DNA from: Euptelea pleiosperma
Taxonomy: Eukaryota > Streptophyta > Magnoliopsida > Ranunculales > Eupteleaceae
Assembly (NCBI GenBank): GCA_035048495.1
Contig: CM068553.1
Coordinates: forward strand, 26,932,978 to 26,996,977
Length of the DNA stretch: 64,000 nucleotides
Direction of reading: 5' to 3'
This document shows positions 38,276 through 51,068 of the stretch, piece by piece (position 1 is the first letter of the stretch; each line of letters begins with the position of its first letter). The notes beneath the pieces were generated by a model. That model made no database searches. It worked only from the letters and a program-made list of their open reading frames with translations, and was not told where the DNA came from. Made by a program: the position numbers and the translations under genes.

Positions 38276-38500
38276 ATGTTGGGCCATTCTTAGGTGGACC
38301 TACTAACCAAAACTTAGCCTAATTAGTGATTTCTAACCATTGGAGTGGAGTCCTTTTCATGGGTTTATTTTTAACCGTGGGATTTGATCATTATTTGGGG
38401 CACTCGAATCCAAAGGTTATAAAAGCTGATTTTTTGATATGTAGGTAGGGATGAGTCAACATCCCTGTGGGGGTTTCTAGAATGTGCCACGTGACTCATA
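38276..38500. repeat. foldback-family copy, uninterrupted
   Basis: Shares 'gtggacctactaaccaaaactcagcc'-type, 'ttattttta' and 'ggggcactc' blocks with 52140-52780. At 'gggtttatttttaaccgtggg' it is intact, where the 52-kb copy has a 388-bp insertion. No coding content. Confidence 0.7.
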
Positions 38501-39489
38501 GAATAGGGTTTAATTCGGTTAATTTAAAATTGGACCTATTCACCCCCTCTAGCCCTGGCCCCTACTTAGACTTTTGTCCTTTGTGGTGGTTACCTATCAC
38601 AATGAAGGAAGGCGACATCACTGTTTTGTTCTCTTGCTTCTTTGGGTAGATATGACTGGTTCGATTACAAAAAAAGAAGAGAAGCTACCGCCATGGGAGG
38701 TGATCGCTTCAACAGCATGTTCCGTTATAGGAGGTATACCATAGAGCACAACTGTCCCACATTCCCCACTATTTTCTTGCATTTGGTTCATACTTTGCAT
38801 ACGCAAATTTCAAAAATTACTCGATGTTTACATTTACCACCGTTTGGTTCGTGCGCATATGCAAATGGAAAATATAATAAAAATTCTAAGTTAAATTGCA
38901 CAAAATATTGGGGCCTTTTTTTAGAGAATTGATAACATGAAATTCCGTGATGACCCGGGCATGGTTATTTCCCTACATTTTCCGCACATGCAAATAAATA
39001 AAAAACCCGAAATCAAAATTTCAGAGAGAGAGTTTCAAAAACAAAAAACAAAAAACAAAACGAAAGATGTCATGAAAGATTTGTATAATCCTTCACGAGC
39101 TTCTTCACTACTACTTCCTGTACGGCAAAAATGAGTTATTTGTTGCTAGGTCCTAAACTTCAAGAGACACTGCAGCCGGCATTAAAAAATAACATGAAGA
39201 GCTCCACATCCATGGTTATAGAGAAATAGTCCTCGAAATAACTTTCTTGTACGCCAACGTGGTTATGGAGAAACAGTCCATAACCGTTATTGTTTATCCT
39301 ACATCAGAATAGGAACGAAAAAATTAAGAATGAGATGTCTCCATGCATTAACAGATGAGCTCCAAATAAACCCATGAGCATTACAAAACATGAATGTCAT
39401 GAAAGATTTGTATAGCATGTGTATCACATAATTCTAATTTTTATTAATTGAATGGTTACTTAATCCAATTTTATAAATGGAGGATTCAA

Positions 39490-39763
39490 CTCTTAACATA
39501 TCGTCCATCACGCAACCCCCCCTTGGCGTTTAAACGGTTGCACAGTCTATTGAAGGACTTCCTATTCATAGTAACTGCTCATAACAATCTCTATCACTTT
39601 CTTTGTATAGTCGTTTCAAAAAATGTTCTCTTAATTGATTTCTATCCATTGGAGGTTGCCTAGTTAATTTTCTTTTTTGGTAAGTTACCACTATCCAAGT
39701 TGTGTAGGCTGCAATCAAAACAACCGCAGCGGTTCTTTCATCAATGCCTCTCTTCATAACCAT
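39490..39763 (-). pseudogene. ALP1-like (PIF/Harbinger-derived) N-terminal fragment
   Basis: The minus strand reads VLIAAYTTWIVVTYQKRKLT, MDRNQLREHFLKRLYKESDR, DCYEQL and then, after a stop and in a shifted frame, MNRKSFNRLCNRLNAKGGLR. This follows the N-terminal DUF8040 region of plant ALP1-like/HARBI1-type transposase proteins (MDR..R..L..L...D.DCY..LRM....F..LC..L...GGL). The DDE nuclease domain is absent, so it is a fragment. Confidence 0.7.
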
Positions 39764-40593
39764 CTACACCACTACAAACATTTTAGACAAAAAATAGCTA
39801 ATTAAGAAACAACACCACTTGATAAATTAGTTAAGAACAAAAAAAAACCTAGATTATTTGAAGAACTTTAAAAAAAATTCTAACTTTTTGAAAGAACTTG
39901 AAGATTATTTTGTTCTCTTTGTTCTTTTTATTTCCAAAAACATCACAGAATATCTACGACATTGGACAGTTCACAGTCTTTGAGATTTCTCTGTTCTTTT
40001 TTCTTAAAATATATATTGTCAATCTCTCAAATCTAAGAGAGTTTGAACACAACACCTCTCATCACAAAACATAGCATCAAAATGAGATATAAATCAGCTA
40101 GAAAACAAGAAAATAATCTATCATTGTTCTATTTGAGATGAGCAAATGTAAGCATTCTGGAATCTTTTCTTTATTTGTTTTTTCCCCTTTGAAGAACTCC
40201 TCAAATGCTTTGAGAGCTCCAATCTCATACTTACTCGAATACACACCAAATGAAGCCCAATCTAAATACTCATTTCCTAGGCTAAATCAAACTCCTCAAG
40301 AACCCGCCATCTTCCCACATCTCATACTTACTTCAATTCTACAAATTCCACAAAATCAGCCAGATCCACTATCTCCCCCTCTCTCTCTCTCTCCTTTCTC
40401 CCATAGTTTCCAATGGCTGGAACCAGTCCTCTCTCATGGCTCCTCTCTATCTCTCTTTCTCTCCCTCTCCCTCTCTCTTGACCATACTCATATCTCTCTC
40501 TAACCCAAAGCGTTTCGTCCTCTCTCGTCCTCTCTTAGAGAGACAAGTTCATCTATAACAACCGCAACTTTACCCTCTCAAAATGGAGGTAAG
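39764..40593 (+). other. AT-rich flank and CT-rich tract
   Basis: Contains a long CT/CTCTCT tract at about 40377-40500 resembling plant 5' UTRs, then ATGGAG next to 'gtaag' at the left edge of element F. A first exon cut by the insertion is conceivable but no continuation was found at 51069. Confidence 0.35.
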
Positions 40594-41110
40594 TGTTTGG
40601 GTTTTAAAATCAGAAACCATATGAAATAAAACCCATTTTATACCTAGGATCTACATATAATCATGTTAGAGCTAAAAGAAATTAGGAACAAACTATTTAG
40701 AATTAAGTTAAAAAGAAAACATATTTGTGCTCATCTTCAAATGATATAGAAGCTAACCCTCTTCAATATATCAAGATTAAACAAACTTGAGTGGGAGTTC
40801 TGCTACCTCTATCTCAGCCTTCTTTGACGGGGGAGATGATTTTAGACTATTAGAGGTAGGACCGACTCACTCTCATACACATATATGAGTTCTTCAATCC
40901 TAACCCATCAAGGGATTGAAGAGAGTCCCTACACTTAACAACAATTACAGATATGCGATGATACTGTATAACTAAAGCACATCAATGTCCATGCTCCTTA
41001 TTCACTAAAAGGTAGCTTAGACATAATCACAGAAGATTAGGATTACTAATCTAGTTTTACAAAAAATAAGAATAAAAATATATTTGTTGAAGACCACATT
41101 AAAGCCAACA
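40594..41110 (-). repeat. 3' LTR of element F
   Basis: + coordinates begin TGTTTGGGTTTTAAAATC and end TTAAAGCCAACA. The purine tract (GATCAAGTGGGAGAT on minus) lies just inside at 41111-41125. Confidence 0.88.
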
Positions 41111-41839
41111 ATCTCCCACTTGATCTGCAACAAATACATTAGATATTTTGCTTTTAAAAGAAAACTTTAAAAAAAAAGACTATCCAGATTAGAACATCAA
41201 AATGGCATGTCGAGTGACCACTCTTTAAGAAAAATACCCAATCTTTGTGAATATAAGTGCCTAATTAAAAAACCTTACCTAATTTAAATAGCACCACTAG
41301 TATCAGATTACAGAGGCTAGCACAACACTCAAACGATGCAAAAGTCATGTCTACAGTCATAATACTAACACAACTATTATCCCCAAGTTAATTTTATTGC
41401 CATTATCCAGTGCGGATCGGAAAAAAAATATGATTTTCATAATAGTGAATATTTCATGTTTTCTGACATGGTAATTACCAGATTCACACTTTCCATATGT
41501 ATGTCGTTCAGATGTCTTTTGACTATAAATTGTCATGCGATTGAGATCCATCGCAAGTACCCAAATGAGATACATCATCTGAAACGAGAGTTTACCGACT
41601 ATGATGCCCAATCACATCTAACCCAAGTATTTCAGAGCGTCTACTAACCATTAAGATCTCATGGTGAGCCAACCTTTATGCCCACTAGATGATCTAGGCA
41701 ACTCTGTGGACAACTAAATATCTAAAATGAAATTTTCAATGTCTCAATCAAGAGACCATTAAACATAAACCAAAGTACATCAAAACCATGATGGTATATA
41801 CATAGATGAGAATACAACAAAATATACTCCCACTTGAAA

Positions 41840-42803
41840 TCAGAAATTACCAACAAGGTCCATACTAGTAACATGCTCTTTAAATATTTTGATACTTAAG
41901 CCTTTTGTCATGGGGTCTGCTAACATCAGCTCAGTGCCATTGTGAGACATCACAATTTTCTGTTTTCTGACTTTCTCTCTTACAAGAAGATACTTTATGT
42001 CAATGTGCTTTACCCTGCTTGTACCCTGATCATTCTTTGCAAATCTAACCGCAGCTTTATCATCACAATAAAACTGCATATGTCTTGAAATTGAATCCAT
42101 CACTATTAGTTCCTTGATGAAGTTCTTCAACCACATGGCTTGAATTGTAGTTTCATAACATGTTATGTATTCTGCTTCCATTGTGGATTGTGTTATGATA
42201 GACTACTTAGCACTTCTCCATGAAATGACACCATGCATTGGCAATCATAAATACATATCCTAAAGTGGATTTCAATTCATCATGACATCTAACAAAATCT
42301 GAATCAGAGCAGGATAATACTTCTAACTCACTTGTTCTCCTATAGACAAGCATAGAGCCTTTAGTTCTCTGCAGATAGCGTAAAACTTTCTTCACAGCTC
42401 TCCAATGCTGTTCTCCTAGATTGTGTTGAAAATGACCAAGCATTCCAACAATAAAGCATATATCAGGGCAAGTACATATCATTGCATACATTAGACTTCT
42501 AACTACTGAAGTATATTGTTCAGAGTCTATCTGTTTACATTCCAACTCATTCTTAGGACACTGCTTCTTGATAAGAAAATCGCCCTTTACTACATGAGCT
42601 ATAGTTGGTGTACAATTCTACATACCAAATCTCTTAAGAATCTTTTCAATGTAAGACTCTTGAGATAAACCAAGAACACCTTTCTTTCTATCATGGTGAA
42701 TTTTAATACCACGAACATATGAAGCTTCTCCAAGATTATTTCAAAACTTCTTGATAACAATTTCTTTGTATCATGGAGCATGTGAATGTCATTACTAGCA
42801 AGT
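41840..42803 (-). pseudogene. element F RNase H and RT C-terminal part
   Basis: Minus-strand pieces: NDIHMLHDTKKLLSRSFEI; YTSVVRSLMYAMICTCPDIC with RRTSELEVLSCSDSDFVRCH; and MEAEYITCYETTIQAMWLKN, FYCDDKAAVRFAKNDQGTSR, VKHIDIKYLLVREKVRK. These are the end of RVT_2 and copia RNase H. Stops and frameshifts separate them. Confidence 0.85.
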
Positions 42804-45797
42804 TGTCACACCCCGAATCCGGGCACCCGAATCTGACCCAGAAAGCAGGGTCGACTCATACCCAAATCCTGACACGAATGTTAAGCACTAATTACTATCC
42901 AATGATGTGATTTTTTTTTTATGTGGGAGTTTGACTGATATTACTACTCATTCGACCCGTAGCCGTATTAATCCCATTCAACTTTTATTTATCTAAGCAG
43001 AAGCAAAAACCATGATCCGATCATTAACGATTATTCAAATTACTCTGAATCATTATACATGTTCTGATGAATGACCTTACCATCTCACCATTCAATCAAT
43101 TATTTATGCAATTAATTAAATAACAGAATAATCACCCACTATCTAGTTTAGACCAAGTGGGGCGCACAATATATATTTTATGAAGGTTTAATTTTTTCCC
43201 AAATCATAAAGCACTCTCAATAAATACATTGTCAGCACAACCCGATTAAGTGAAGTCTCCATTTTTTTTATTTTTTTATTTTTTTCCATTTAAGTCAGTA
43301 AAAAGTGGTGAAGTGAAAGTCGACTATGGTCAATCGTGTTACTTTTTCAAAATAAAAATCCCCTTCTTCTTATCTTACCCAAAACTATCAAGGCCCATAA
43401 ATCACTTTTATGATGAAAAGTAGCCCGCATTAAGATCATCGTGAAGTTTAAGTACAATTCTATCCAAACTACCTCGTTAGTGTTACTAAGACATGGTAAA
43501 TGCTCCCTTATAGAAATTTCAATAATTTTTCTCGACATCCAAATCAAACAAACGATATGTCCACTGATATCTATTCGAAATAAAATAATTTTTTTTAAAC
43601 ATAAAAATGATAGGGTTCTGTTTTGGAGTTTTAAGAAAAACTAAGAAATATCTTTCAAATTTTTGAATTTTCTGCTTCTGTCAGATCTGACACCCATTTA
43701 GTAAATCGGTCCTAGCTGTCAGATCTGAAGGGATCTTGGGGTCTACCACCCGTCACCGGAAAGCTAACGAGAAATGCAACATTCATCATGTTTGGAAAAA
43801 GTTCAGATCTGATCGTTTACCTACTCAAAAATGTGTAACAAACAGGAAGTTTTGTTCTACCAGCCCCAACTAGGAACAGAAAAGTTGACTTCGTGGGTCT
43901 ACCCCAGTCAACAGAAATCATCTAAAATCTTGGAAATTTTTGATAAATACTAGAGGATATTAGGAATCTAGAGCAATTGGGCTCGCATTATTTTCACTTC
44001 TTATGAATATTTTATGAATATAATCGTTATGACTGACAAAAACTATCAAATGTGCAAAACCGAGACTTTTAGCAAATCCATCAACCTCCATCATCCACAA
44101 TGTCATCCAAGATTCAAACCAATAGGAATAACGTTTAATACAACTTAAGAAGAATGAATAAAGGCTATGCCCCATCGATGAATTCGTCATCCGCCATAAC
44201 TCGGCCTCCACTGGTACGAATTCCCCCGTCAGTTAGGAAATGTCTAAAAATTTTCAGGCGGTACAATACCGTGAGTCGAGGCTCAGTAATAACAACATGC
44301 ACAGTCTAAACAGGGATAATAGAATAAGTCATTCATTCACGAGCATGTAGTTAGGCATGCTAATATTCACATGAATGATATGCAACACCTTCAACATTCT
44401 AATCATGTGATAATGAGCATGAATGATGTTTCCTCTTCTTTTAGCCCACCAAGGGTAGTGATCCCACCAAGAGTTACGATAAGTTGGACCAACCATAATA
44501 TAGGAGTGCATGAAAGTTCAGCATGTAATAACAATTCATTTCAATAAGAAAACTATCCATGTTATACAGAAATTTCATCAAGTTAACATACAAAACACTT
44601 AGGAAAACATAACAACACTCAAACTGATCTGACCTATTCTAGAATCATAGTCAGATGCGTTTACTTGTTAAAGATGTAGTGTATTACGGTCTGATGGTGA
44701 TCGTATGAGGTCGATTGGCCTGGTCTTGCCCTCCTCTTTCTCCTTTTCTTCTTTTCTTATTCTCCAGTGCAATAGGGGAACGTTTCAGCCCCTTTCTCTT
44801 CCTCCCTCGGGTGTCTTATACCCTCAAGTGTACAGCTTTGGTCGTTAGAGGTTTCCTCCTTCTTATTGATGGTAATAAAAGTTCAACCTTCCTTCCTACA
44901 TTTTTCTGTCATAAAGGCTTTCCAATTGGGTATGTGGGGGAAATAGGATGCTTCCAACTTGGGTGGTTGTCTAGGTGTTTTAGTTTAAGAAAGTTATCCA
45001 ATTGGTGAATGGGTTGTGTGAGGGAAAATGTAATGAATATATATTACGTGGTGGTCTATTCTAATTGTTTGCATGATTACTAATTCTTTCCTCTAGCAGG
45101 TTGTTGTTACTAACAGGAGATCCGGTGGGCCTTACACATCAGCAATTCAAGTACCTATGGCATTTTATGGTGTGCATGTTCAGCTTCCTATTAGGTAAAT
45201 TGCCATGTGGGCTCCTCACATGCTGACTAGTATTGTGCCCAGTTGGGTAAGTCTCTAATATTCTATTGATGGCCGGTGATGAGTAAAACTTCTATCACAG
45301 TGTAAATGTGTAGGGTAGTTAGTATGCATAGTCAGCAACTCTATTCTTGTTGTTAGGTTGACAATAAAGTCTAACTTGTTTTAAAAGTTGGGTGCCTATT
45401 GGTAGACTAATTGTTTTATTACATTTTATGATGTGGCTTACACAAATGAGATGTACCCTATGCGTTTATCTGAGCTTTGCTGAATTATTCACTATGGTTA
45501 TCTTCCCAAAATTAAGTTAATTCAATGTCTGAAATTCTATAAGTGCGACAACTAGTTGGTGTGTGCATTATCAATTAATTTGATTATGACCTTATGCTAG
45601 ACATGAATGATATACATAGTGCTAGGAGTGTAGTGAGATCATACGTGTATAAGTCTTATTGTCTATCATCATACGGTTAGAAGTTCATCTCTTCATTTTA
45701 CAATTATAACGGGTAATAATTTATGGATAATTTTAGGAAAATTACAACATTTTATTTATTTACGAAAATGTCCCTAGCTGTGGTTCAGGGTATTACA
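42804..45797. mobile_element. 2994-bp insertion with TG..CA ends, probably a long solo LTR
   Basis: Begins TGTCACACCCCGAATCCGGG and ends TTCAGGGTATTACA, with an exact 5-bp duplication caagt (42799-42803 and 45798-45802). TG..CA ends and a 5-bp duplication point to an LTR. With no internal coding region or inner repeat pair, a long solo LTR (perhaps Ty3/gypsy) is the simplest reading. A non-autonomous element cannot be excluded. Small ORFs inside show no domain. It lies just downstream of the codons for YVDDILL, so it splits RT. Confidence 0.8.
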
Positions 45798-45802
45798 CAA
45801 GT

Positions 45803-46646
45803 AAAATGTCATCCACATATAGAATAAAAAATACAAATTTTCTCCCACCGATCATAGGATATATACATCTATCAATTGCATTTTCCTTGAAACCAAAACA
45901 CGACACCACTTAGTCAAACTTCAAGTACCACTGACGAGGTGCTTGCTTTAATCCATGCAAAGATTTCTTCAATCGACATACTAACTGTTCTTGCCCTTTT
46001 GCTATAAAACCTTCAGGTTGCACCATGTAAATCTCTCTATCAAGTTCCCCATTTAAGAAAGTTGTTTTGGTATATATCTGATGAAGCTCTAAATCATAAT
46101 GAGTTACTAGTGCCATAATAACTCTGAAAGAGTCTTTCTTGGAAATTGGAGAAAATGTTTCTTGATAATCTATGCCTTCTTCCTGAGTGAAACCCTTGGC
46201 TACAAGCCTTCCTTTGTACCTTTCTATACTTTCATCTGAGTGATTTTTTGGTCTTAAAGATCCATTTACATTTAACAATCTTTGCCCCTCTAGGCAGTTG
46301 CATCAAATCCCAAACTGCATTCTTTTTCATTGATTCTAGCTCTTCTTTTGTGGCATTACGCCAATGATGCGAGTTTTTCCCTTCTATAGCTTGTGAGTAA
46401 TTCAAAGGATCACCAACTTCATGAACGTCATTATCCACTTCCAATAAGAAAGTGATATAATCTTCTGTTATAACAAACTTTTTAACTCTAGATGATCTTC
46501 GCAAAGACATATCATCTGTTACAGGAAGGATTGTTGTTTTAAGCATATAAACCTCTTTTGGCACATCTACTACAGGTTGTACCCGTGGTAACTTAGGACT
46601 TCCATCTTGAAAAATAATCTGCCTTGGCTCAGAACTCCTACCAATT
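45803..46646 (-). pseudogene. element F reverse transcriptase, N-terminal and catalytic part
   Basis: Minus-strand frames give EELESMKKNAVWDLMQLPRG and KIVKCKWIFKTK, then SIERYKGRLVAKGFTQEEGI, DYQETFSPISKKDSFRVIMA, EGFIAKGQEQLVCRLKKSLH and GLKQAPRQWYLKFD. The catalytic YVDDILL is at about 45800-45825. Two overlapping frames (46232-46564 and 45910-46278) show one frameshift. Confidence 0.87.
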
Positions 46647-47293
46647 CACTACTAGATAAGTGGGTTTGGCGTCAGCTAGTTTCGGTGCGATCTCGTTGAT
46701 TTTGGTATTCGGTAAAAAATTTCGAACCGACGCAATATATCATTATACATCATCAATTTTTTCAAAAACCAACGCTATATCTTCGGTTTATAGCGTTGAT
46801 TTTTGCAAAAACCGGCGCTAATAATTAGAACTGATTCTACCTAGTTGTATTGGAAAAACCTAATATGCAATGTGTAACCTACTTGATATTAATTTCATTT
46901 AATTAATACATTTTAATTTGATTGTGAATGTGAATGTGAATGGTGGTGAATGAATGTCTTTTGAATTAGTCTGTGTGCTGCAGGTAGTGTATGATATACA
47001 AGTGGGTATAGGCGACAGAGAAAAAACAAATAAAATATCAAAAAAAAAAAAACATTTGGCGTCGATTTTCGGAAAAATCGACGCCAAAACCATTATATAA
47101 CAATATGGCATCGGTTTTTTAAAAAATCGATGCCATTTCTTGAGTTACCACATCGGTTTTCAGTAACGAAAAACCAACGCAAAATCTTTCACGTCACTGG
47201 TATTCGCGTCGGTTTTTCAGAAATAAAAAATCGCCGCCAAATGTCTACAGCGTCGATTTTTAACCGACGCTGTATGTCCTTTTTCTAGTAGTG
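46647..47293. mobile_element. non-autonomous CACTA transposon (647 bp)
   Basis: Ends are CACTACTAGA and its inverse TCTAGTAGTG with a 3-bp duplication att (46644-46646, 47294-47296), as for CACTA/En-Spm elements. Subterminal arrays of 'gcgtcggttttt'-type units occur in both orientations (for example 46665-46815 and 47055-47270). No transposase is encoded. It lies between the integrase and RT parts of element F. Confidence 0.88.
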
Positions 47294-48120
47294 ATTTCAT
47301 CATTGTCCAAGAACTTTGCATTGTTAGTTTCCACAATCTCAGTAGGTCTAGATGGACAATAAAATCTATAACCTTTAGACCTTTTCAGATAACCAATAAA
47401 ATAATAGCTTATGATTCTGGAATCAAATGCCTTCTTATTTGAGTTATAAAGTCTTGTTTCTGCTGCACAACCCCAAACATGAAGATGATTCAAATTTGGT
47501 TTTCTTCCAATCTAAAGTTTAAAAGCTGTCTTTGGTATTGATTTGCTTGGAACTTTGTTAAGTATATATGCTGCTGTCTTTAAAGCTTCACCCCAAAATG
47601 AACGAGCATACTCCGTACCATATCCTTTAATGTTATGTTTCGTCTTGCTACTACTTCATTCTGTTCTGGTGTTCTTGGTGTGGTGCGTCGAGGCACTATG
47701 ACATGCTCTTCTAGGAATTTGAGAAATTTATCGAGAACATGTCCTATAGCATCAGCCTTTCCATAATACTCTCCTCCTCTATTTGATCTTAATGCTGTAA
47801 TTTTCTTGCCCAACTAATTTTCCACTTTTGCCTTGTAAATCTTAAAGATATCAAGAGCACATCTGACTTCTGGTGAATAAGATATACATACCCATATCAA
47901 GAATAATCATCAGTGAAGGTAATAAAATAACGCTGACCACCAAGAGAATGTGTATGAAATGGGCCGCATATATCAATATGAACAATTTCTAACAACTATG
48001 TGTTTCTAGTAGCAACCTTCTTTCTTTTCTTTGTAAGTTTCTCCTTCATACAATCGACACAAGTATCAAAATCATTGAAATTCAAAAGTTTCAACACTTG
48101 ATCTCTTACAAGTCTTTTCA
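47294..48120 (-). pseudogene. element F integrase
   Basis: Minus-strand pieces: KITALRSNRGGEYYGKADAI (Asp of the RSDxGGEY motif is Asn), TPRTPEQNEVVARRNITLKD (the catalytic Glu region, with NGVAER changed to NEVVAR) and NHLHVWGCAAETRLYNSNKK, YYFIGYLKRSKGYRFYCPS. Active-site changes and stops show decay. Confidence 0.85.
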
Positions 48121-48430
48121 TTCAATCCTTAGAAATATGCCCCAAACGTCTGTGCCATAGCATAGAAGATTTCTCACTATCCAAACCACGTTTAGTACTA
48201 GTAACATTCAAAACATGAGCATCAACATTCATACCAAGTAAGGATTTAGCATAACTAGCATCTAGATTCAACTTGTAAAGATTATCAACAATAAAACCAG
48301 ATCCAACAAGTAGAGAATTGTAAAATATTTTAACACATATACCACCAAAATATAGGGTAAAATTCAAAAAGTCAAGTTTGGTAACTAATAACAAACTCCA
48401 CCTCATAGCGGGTACAAAAAAAGACTTCAT
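48121..48430 (-). pseudogene. element F GAG-pre-integrase region
   Basis: The open frame ends SSMLWHRRLGHISKD, the GAG-pre-integrase zinc-binding start. Upstream residues such as SGFIVDNLYKLNLDASY are typical of the Tnt1-like lineage. Confidence 0.85.
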
Positions 48431-50554
48431 CTAAGTCCAAAATGTATCTAGAGTCCAAAATAAGACAAAAACTCACAACAACTTCAACTTTCACTTACTC
48501 TGCATTTCTCATATACAAGCATCGCTCTCCATCCTCAATTATGTGTCTGTTGGTAAACCCATTGCTTTCCTTTCTTCAGCCATTCCTTATATTTCATACA
48601 ATATTTCTTCATATGACCTTTATTCTTACAAAAGAAACAACGAATCTCCTCTTGAGCTATGACAATATGTTTCTTTTGCTGAAATTAATTCCCATGTTGA
48701 TGCTGAATTGGTCCTTGATGAGCTATAAATTGCTTCCTAGGTTTTTGTTTCTGTTGTCCCAAAAACTGTTTCTTATATACGGGCTTTCTGAAATTCTTTT
48801 TATTTGGACCAATCATTGCGGCATGTGCATACTCTACTTTTTCTTGCTGTAGCATTTCTTCTTCTTGAACACTGAACAATCAGCTCATTTACACTTCATT
48901 TCTTATCTTTGGCATTATAGTTTACTTTAGAAGTATCATATTGTCTATAGAGTGAATTGACAACCTAATGAACAAGATAGTCATCACTTAAGTCCATCTT
49001 CAAATCTCTCAGTTTATAAACTAAGTTAGACATTTATAAAATGTGTTCACATATGCTGCACTACCCATCAAATTTCATGGCACATAGCTCTTGCTCATTT
49101 AAGTACTGACCATAGTTTTTGCAGAACCCATAAATCGTGTTTGGATAACCTCCATAAATTCTTTAGCTGTCTCTGTGCTCAGAATTTCACCTCTAATCAA
49201 CTCCTGAATAGAACCCGAAATGATGAGAAGACTCATCCTATTAGTCATTTTTCATTTTTGATAGTTAAGCTTTATAGCCTCAGGAATCAGGTAAAGACTT
49301 CTCTGGCTCAAATTCTCTTAAAGCAATATCAAAATCCAGACAACCAAGAACTATTTTCAGCTGAAACTTCTATCTTGAGTAATTTGAGCTATTTAAAGAC
49401 TCAATTCCAGCTAAATGCCCTTAGATGGTTGAAGCATTCATAACTGAAATAAAATAAGCTAAATATAGCCATCAAAATAATTTCAAATGTGTGATAACAT
49501 CATGATAATGTGTATAAACAAATTATCATGCAATCATTATGATATTTATCATGTCTTAAACTAATCTAGCTAATGGGGTAATTAACCAAATTATCCAGAG
49601 TATTCCTTTATGTGTCCCTTATCCTTAAGGACAACAAACTCTAGTGGGACAAAAAGCAGCATCATTGTGATCCCACCTTTGAGTTAAGATCATAATATGC
49701 AAATAGTCTCCCAAATAAAATTAATATCCGCCTTTAAGGCTAGTCAATCACACATGAAGTAAATTTAAATTTTTTTAAACCTTTGGGTCTTAAAGTATAG
49801 TCCTTTACAACATATGAGATAGCTATCTTATCCGTTCAAATTGATTTAATTAAGTATTCAATCATGTTTTGGACTGACTAATACGTAAAACAACTGAACG
49901 CAAATGTATGTAGTCCAATAAAAGCAAAAAGGACATATAAATCATAATATTGATCAAACTTAATACCTTTCGGCACTTTCAGGAGTATGGTTGCTCTGAC
50001 AACACTTTAATTTCATCTAGTATTAAAAGTTTCATAAGGACTACCAAGCAGCTCACTTATACCCCAAAGTGAAGCTAATAAAATATCAAAATATACAGAT
50101 CAGAAACATGTTGAGATATGTTTGATTAACACAAGTATACAACTCTTACACATAGTTGCATAAAAATAGAATCGGCAAATGATTAGGTTGCTCAGACAAA
50201 GAATGAAACACTTGGTGAGCAATCTAAACTAACATGAATATCGAAAAAGATATCGAGCACTTGGAACTAATTCCACATAATCTCCAACTGTCCATAAAAT
50301 CACGTTGAGCACTACAGAGATGGAAAAATAATTTTCCTAACATCTAGAAATATCAGCTTCATCTAAAACATGTTCTAAATAATTTAGAAACACAAAAATC
50401 ATACCAAAAACAACATGTGCTCAACCGACAGTCCTTAGATTAAATAAAATAATATCATATCTCAACATATACCAATAAAAAATAGATAAGATCATAAACA
50501 GTTTAAAAAATCATAATTCTATATACCCTAAACATGATATATGTTGAACCTAAA
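48431..50554 (-). pseudogene. element F gag region and leader, heavily decayed
   Basis: A gag tail is recognisable at 48600-48880 on the minus strand (AHAAMIGPNKKNFRKPVYKK and a lysine/glutamine-rich stretch). Further upstream there is only AT-rich sequence with weak similarity to copia gag, and from about 49450 untranslated leader. No intact ORF. Confidence 0.6.
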
Positions 50555-50566
50555 GCTCTGATACCA
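50555..50566 (-). other. primer-binding site of element F
   Basis: The minus strand reads TGGTATCAGAGC, a perfect initiator-Met tRNA primer site, directly inside the right LTR. Confidence 0.9.
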
Positions 50567-50568
50567 CT

Positions 50569-51068
50569 TGTTCGGGTTTTAAAATTAGAAACCATATGAA
50601 ATAAAACCTACTTTATACCTAGGATCTACATATAATCATGTTAGAGAACAAACTATTTAGAATTAAAGTTAAAAAGAAAACATACATGTGCTCATCTTCA
50701 AATGATATAGAAGCTAACCCACTTCCCTATATCAAGATTAAACAAACTTGAGAGGGAGTTCTGCTACCTCTATCTCAGCCTTCTCTGATGGAGAGAGAAT
50801 TTTAGACTGTTAGAGGTAGGACCGACTCACTCTCATACACATATGAGTTCTTCAATCCTAATCCATCAAGGGATTGAAGAGAGTCCCTGCACTTAACAAC
50901 ATTTACAGATATGCCATGATATTGTATAACTAAAGCACATCAATGTCCATGCTCCTTATTCACTAAAAGGTAACTTAGACATAACCAAAGAAAATTAGAG
51001 TTACTAATCTGGCTTTATAAAAAATAAGAATAAAAATATATTTGTTGAAGACCACATTAAAGCCAACA
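50569..51068 (-). repeat. 5' LTR of element F
   Basis: + coordinates begin TGTTCGGGTTTTAAAATTAG and end TTAAAGCCAACA. It is about 17 bp shorter than its partner. A shorter relative may be present at 62287. Confidence 0.88.

Larger units (their letters stand above)
40594..51068 (-). mobile_element. Ty1/copia element F (minus), split by two later insertions
   Basis: LTRs at 40594-41110 and 50569-51068 share over 450 bp of close sequence. On the minus strand the order is LTR, primer site, gag remnants, GAG-pre-integrase, integrase, RT, RNase H, purine tract, LTR. A 647-bp CACTA element (46647-47293) and a 2994-bp solo-LTR-like insert (42804-45797) interrupt it. The flanks gtaag and ctaaa do not clearly match. 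It is a different copia lineage from families A and B (YCDDKAAVRFAKN, DPMTKGLSIKIF). All coding parts are broken. Confidence 0.9.

Noticed and set aside
40138..40503. 121-codon ORF with a Ser/Leu-rich C-terminus
   Set aside because: It reads through a CT microsatellite; no domain and no splice context.
40580..40593. A host first exon ending ATGGAG|gtaag before element F
   Set aside because: Attractive donor-like context, but no downstream exon, no protein match, and the gtaag is at an LTR edge.
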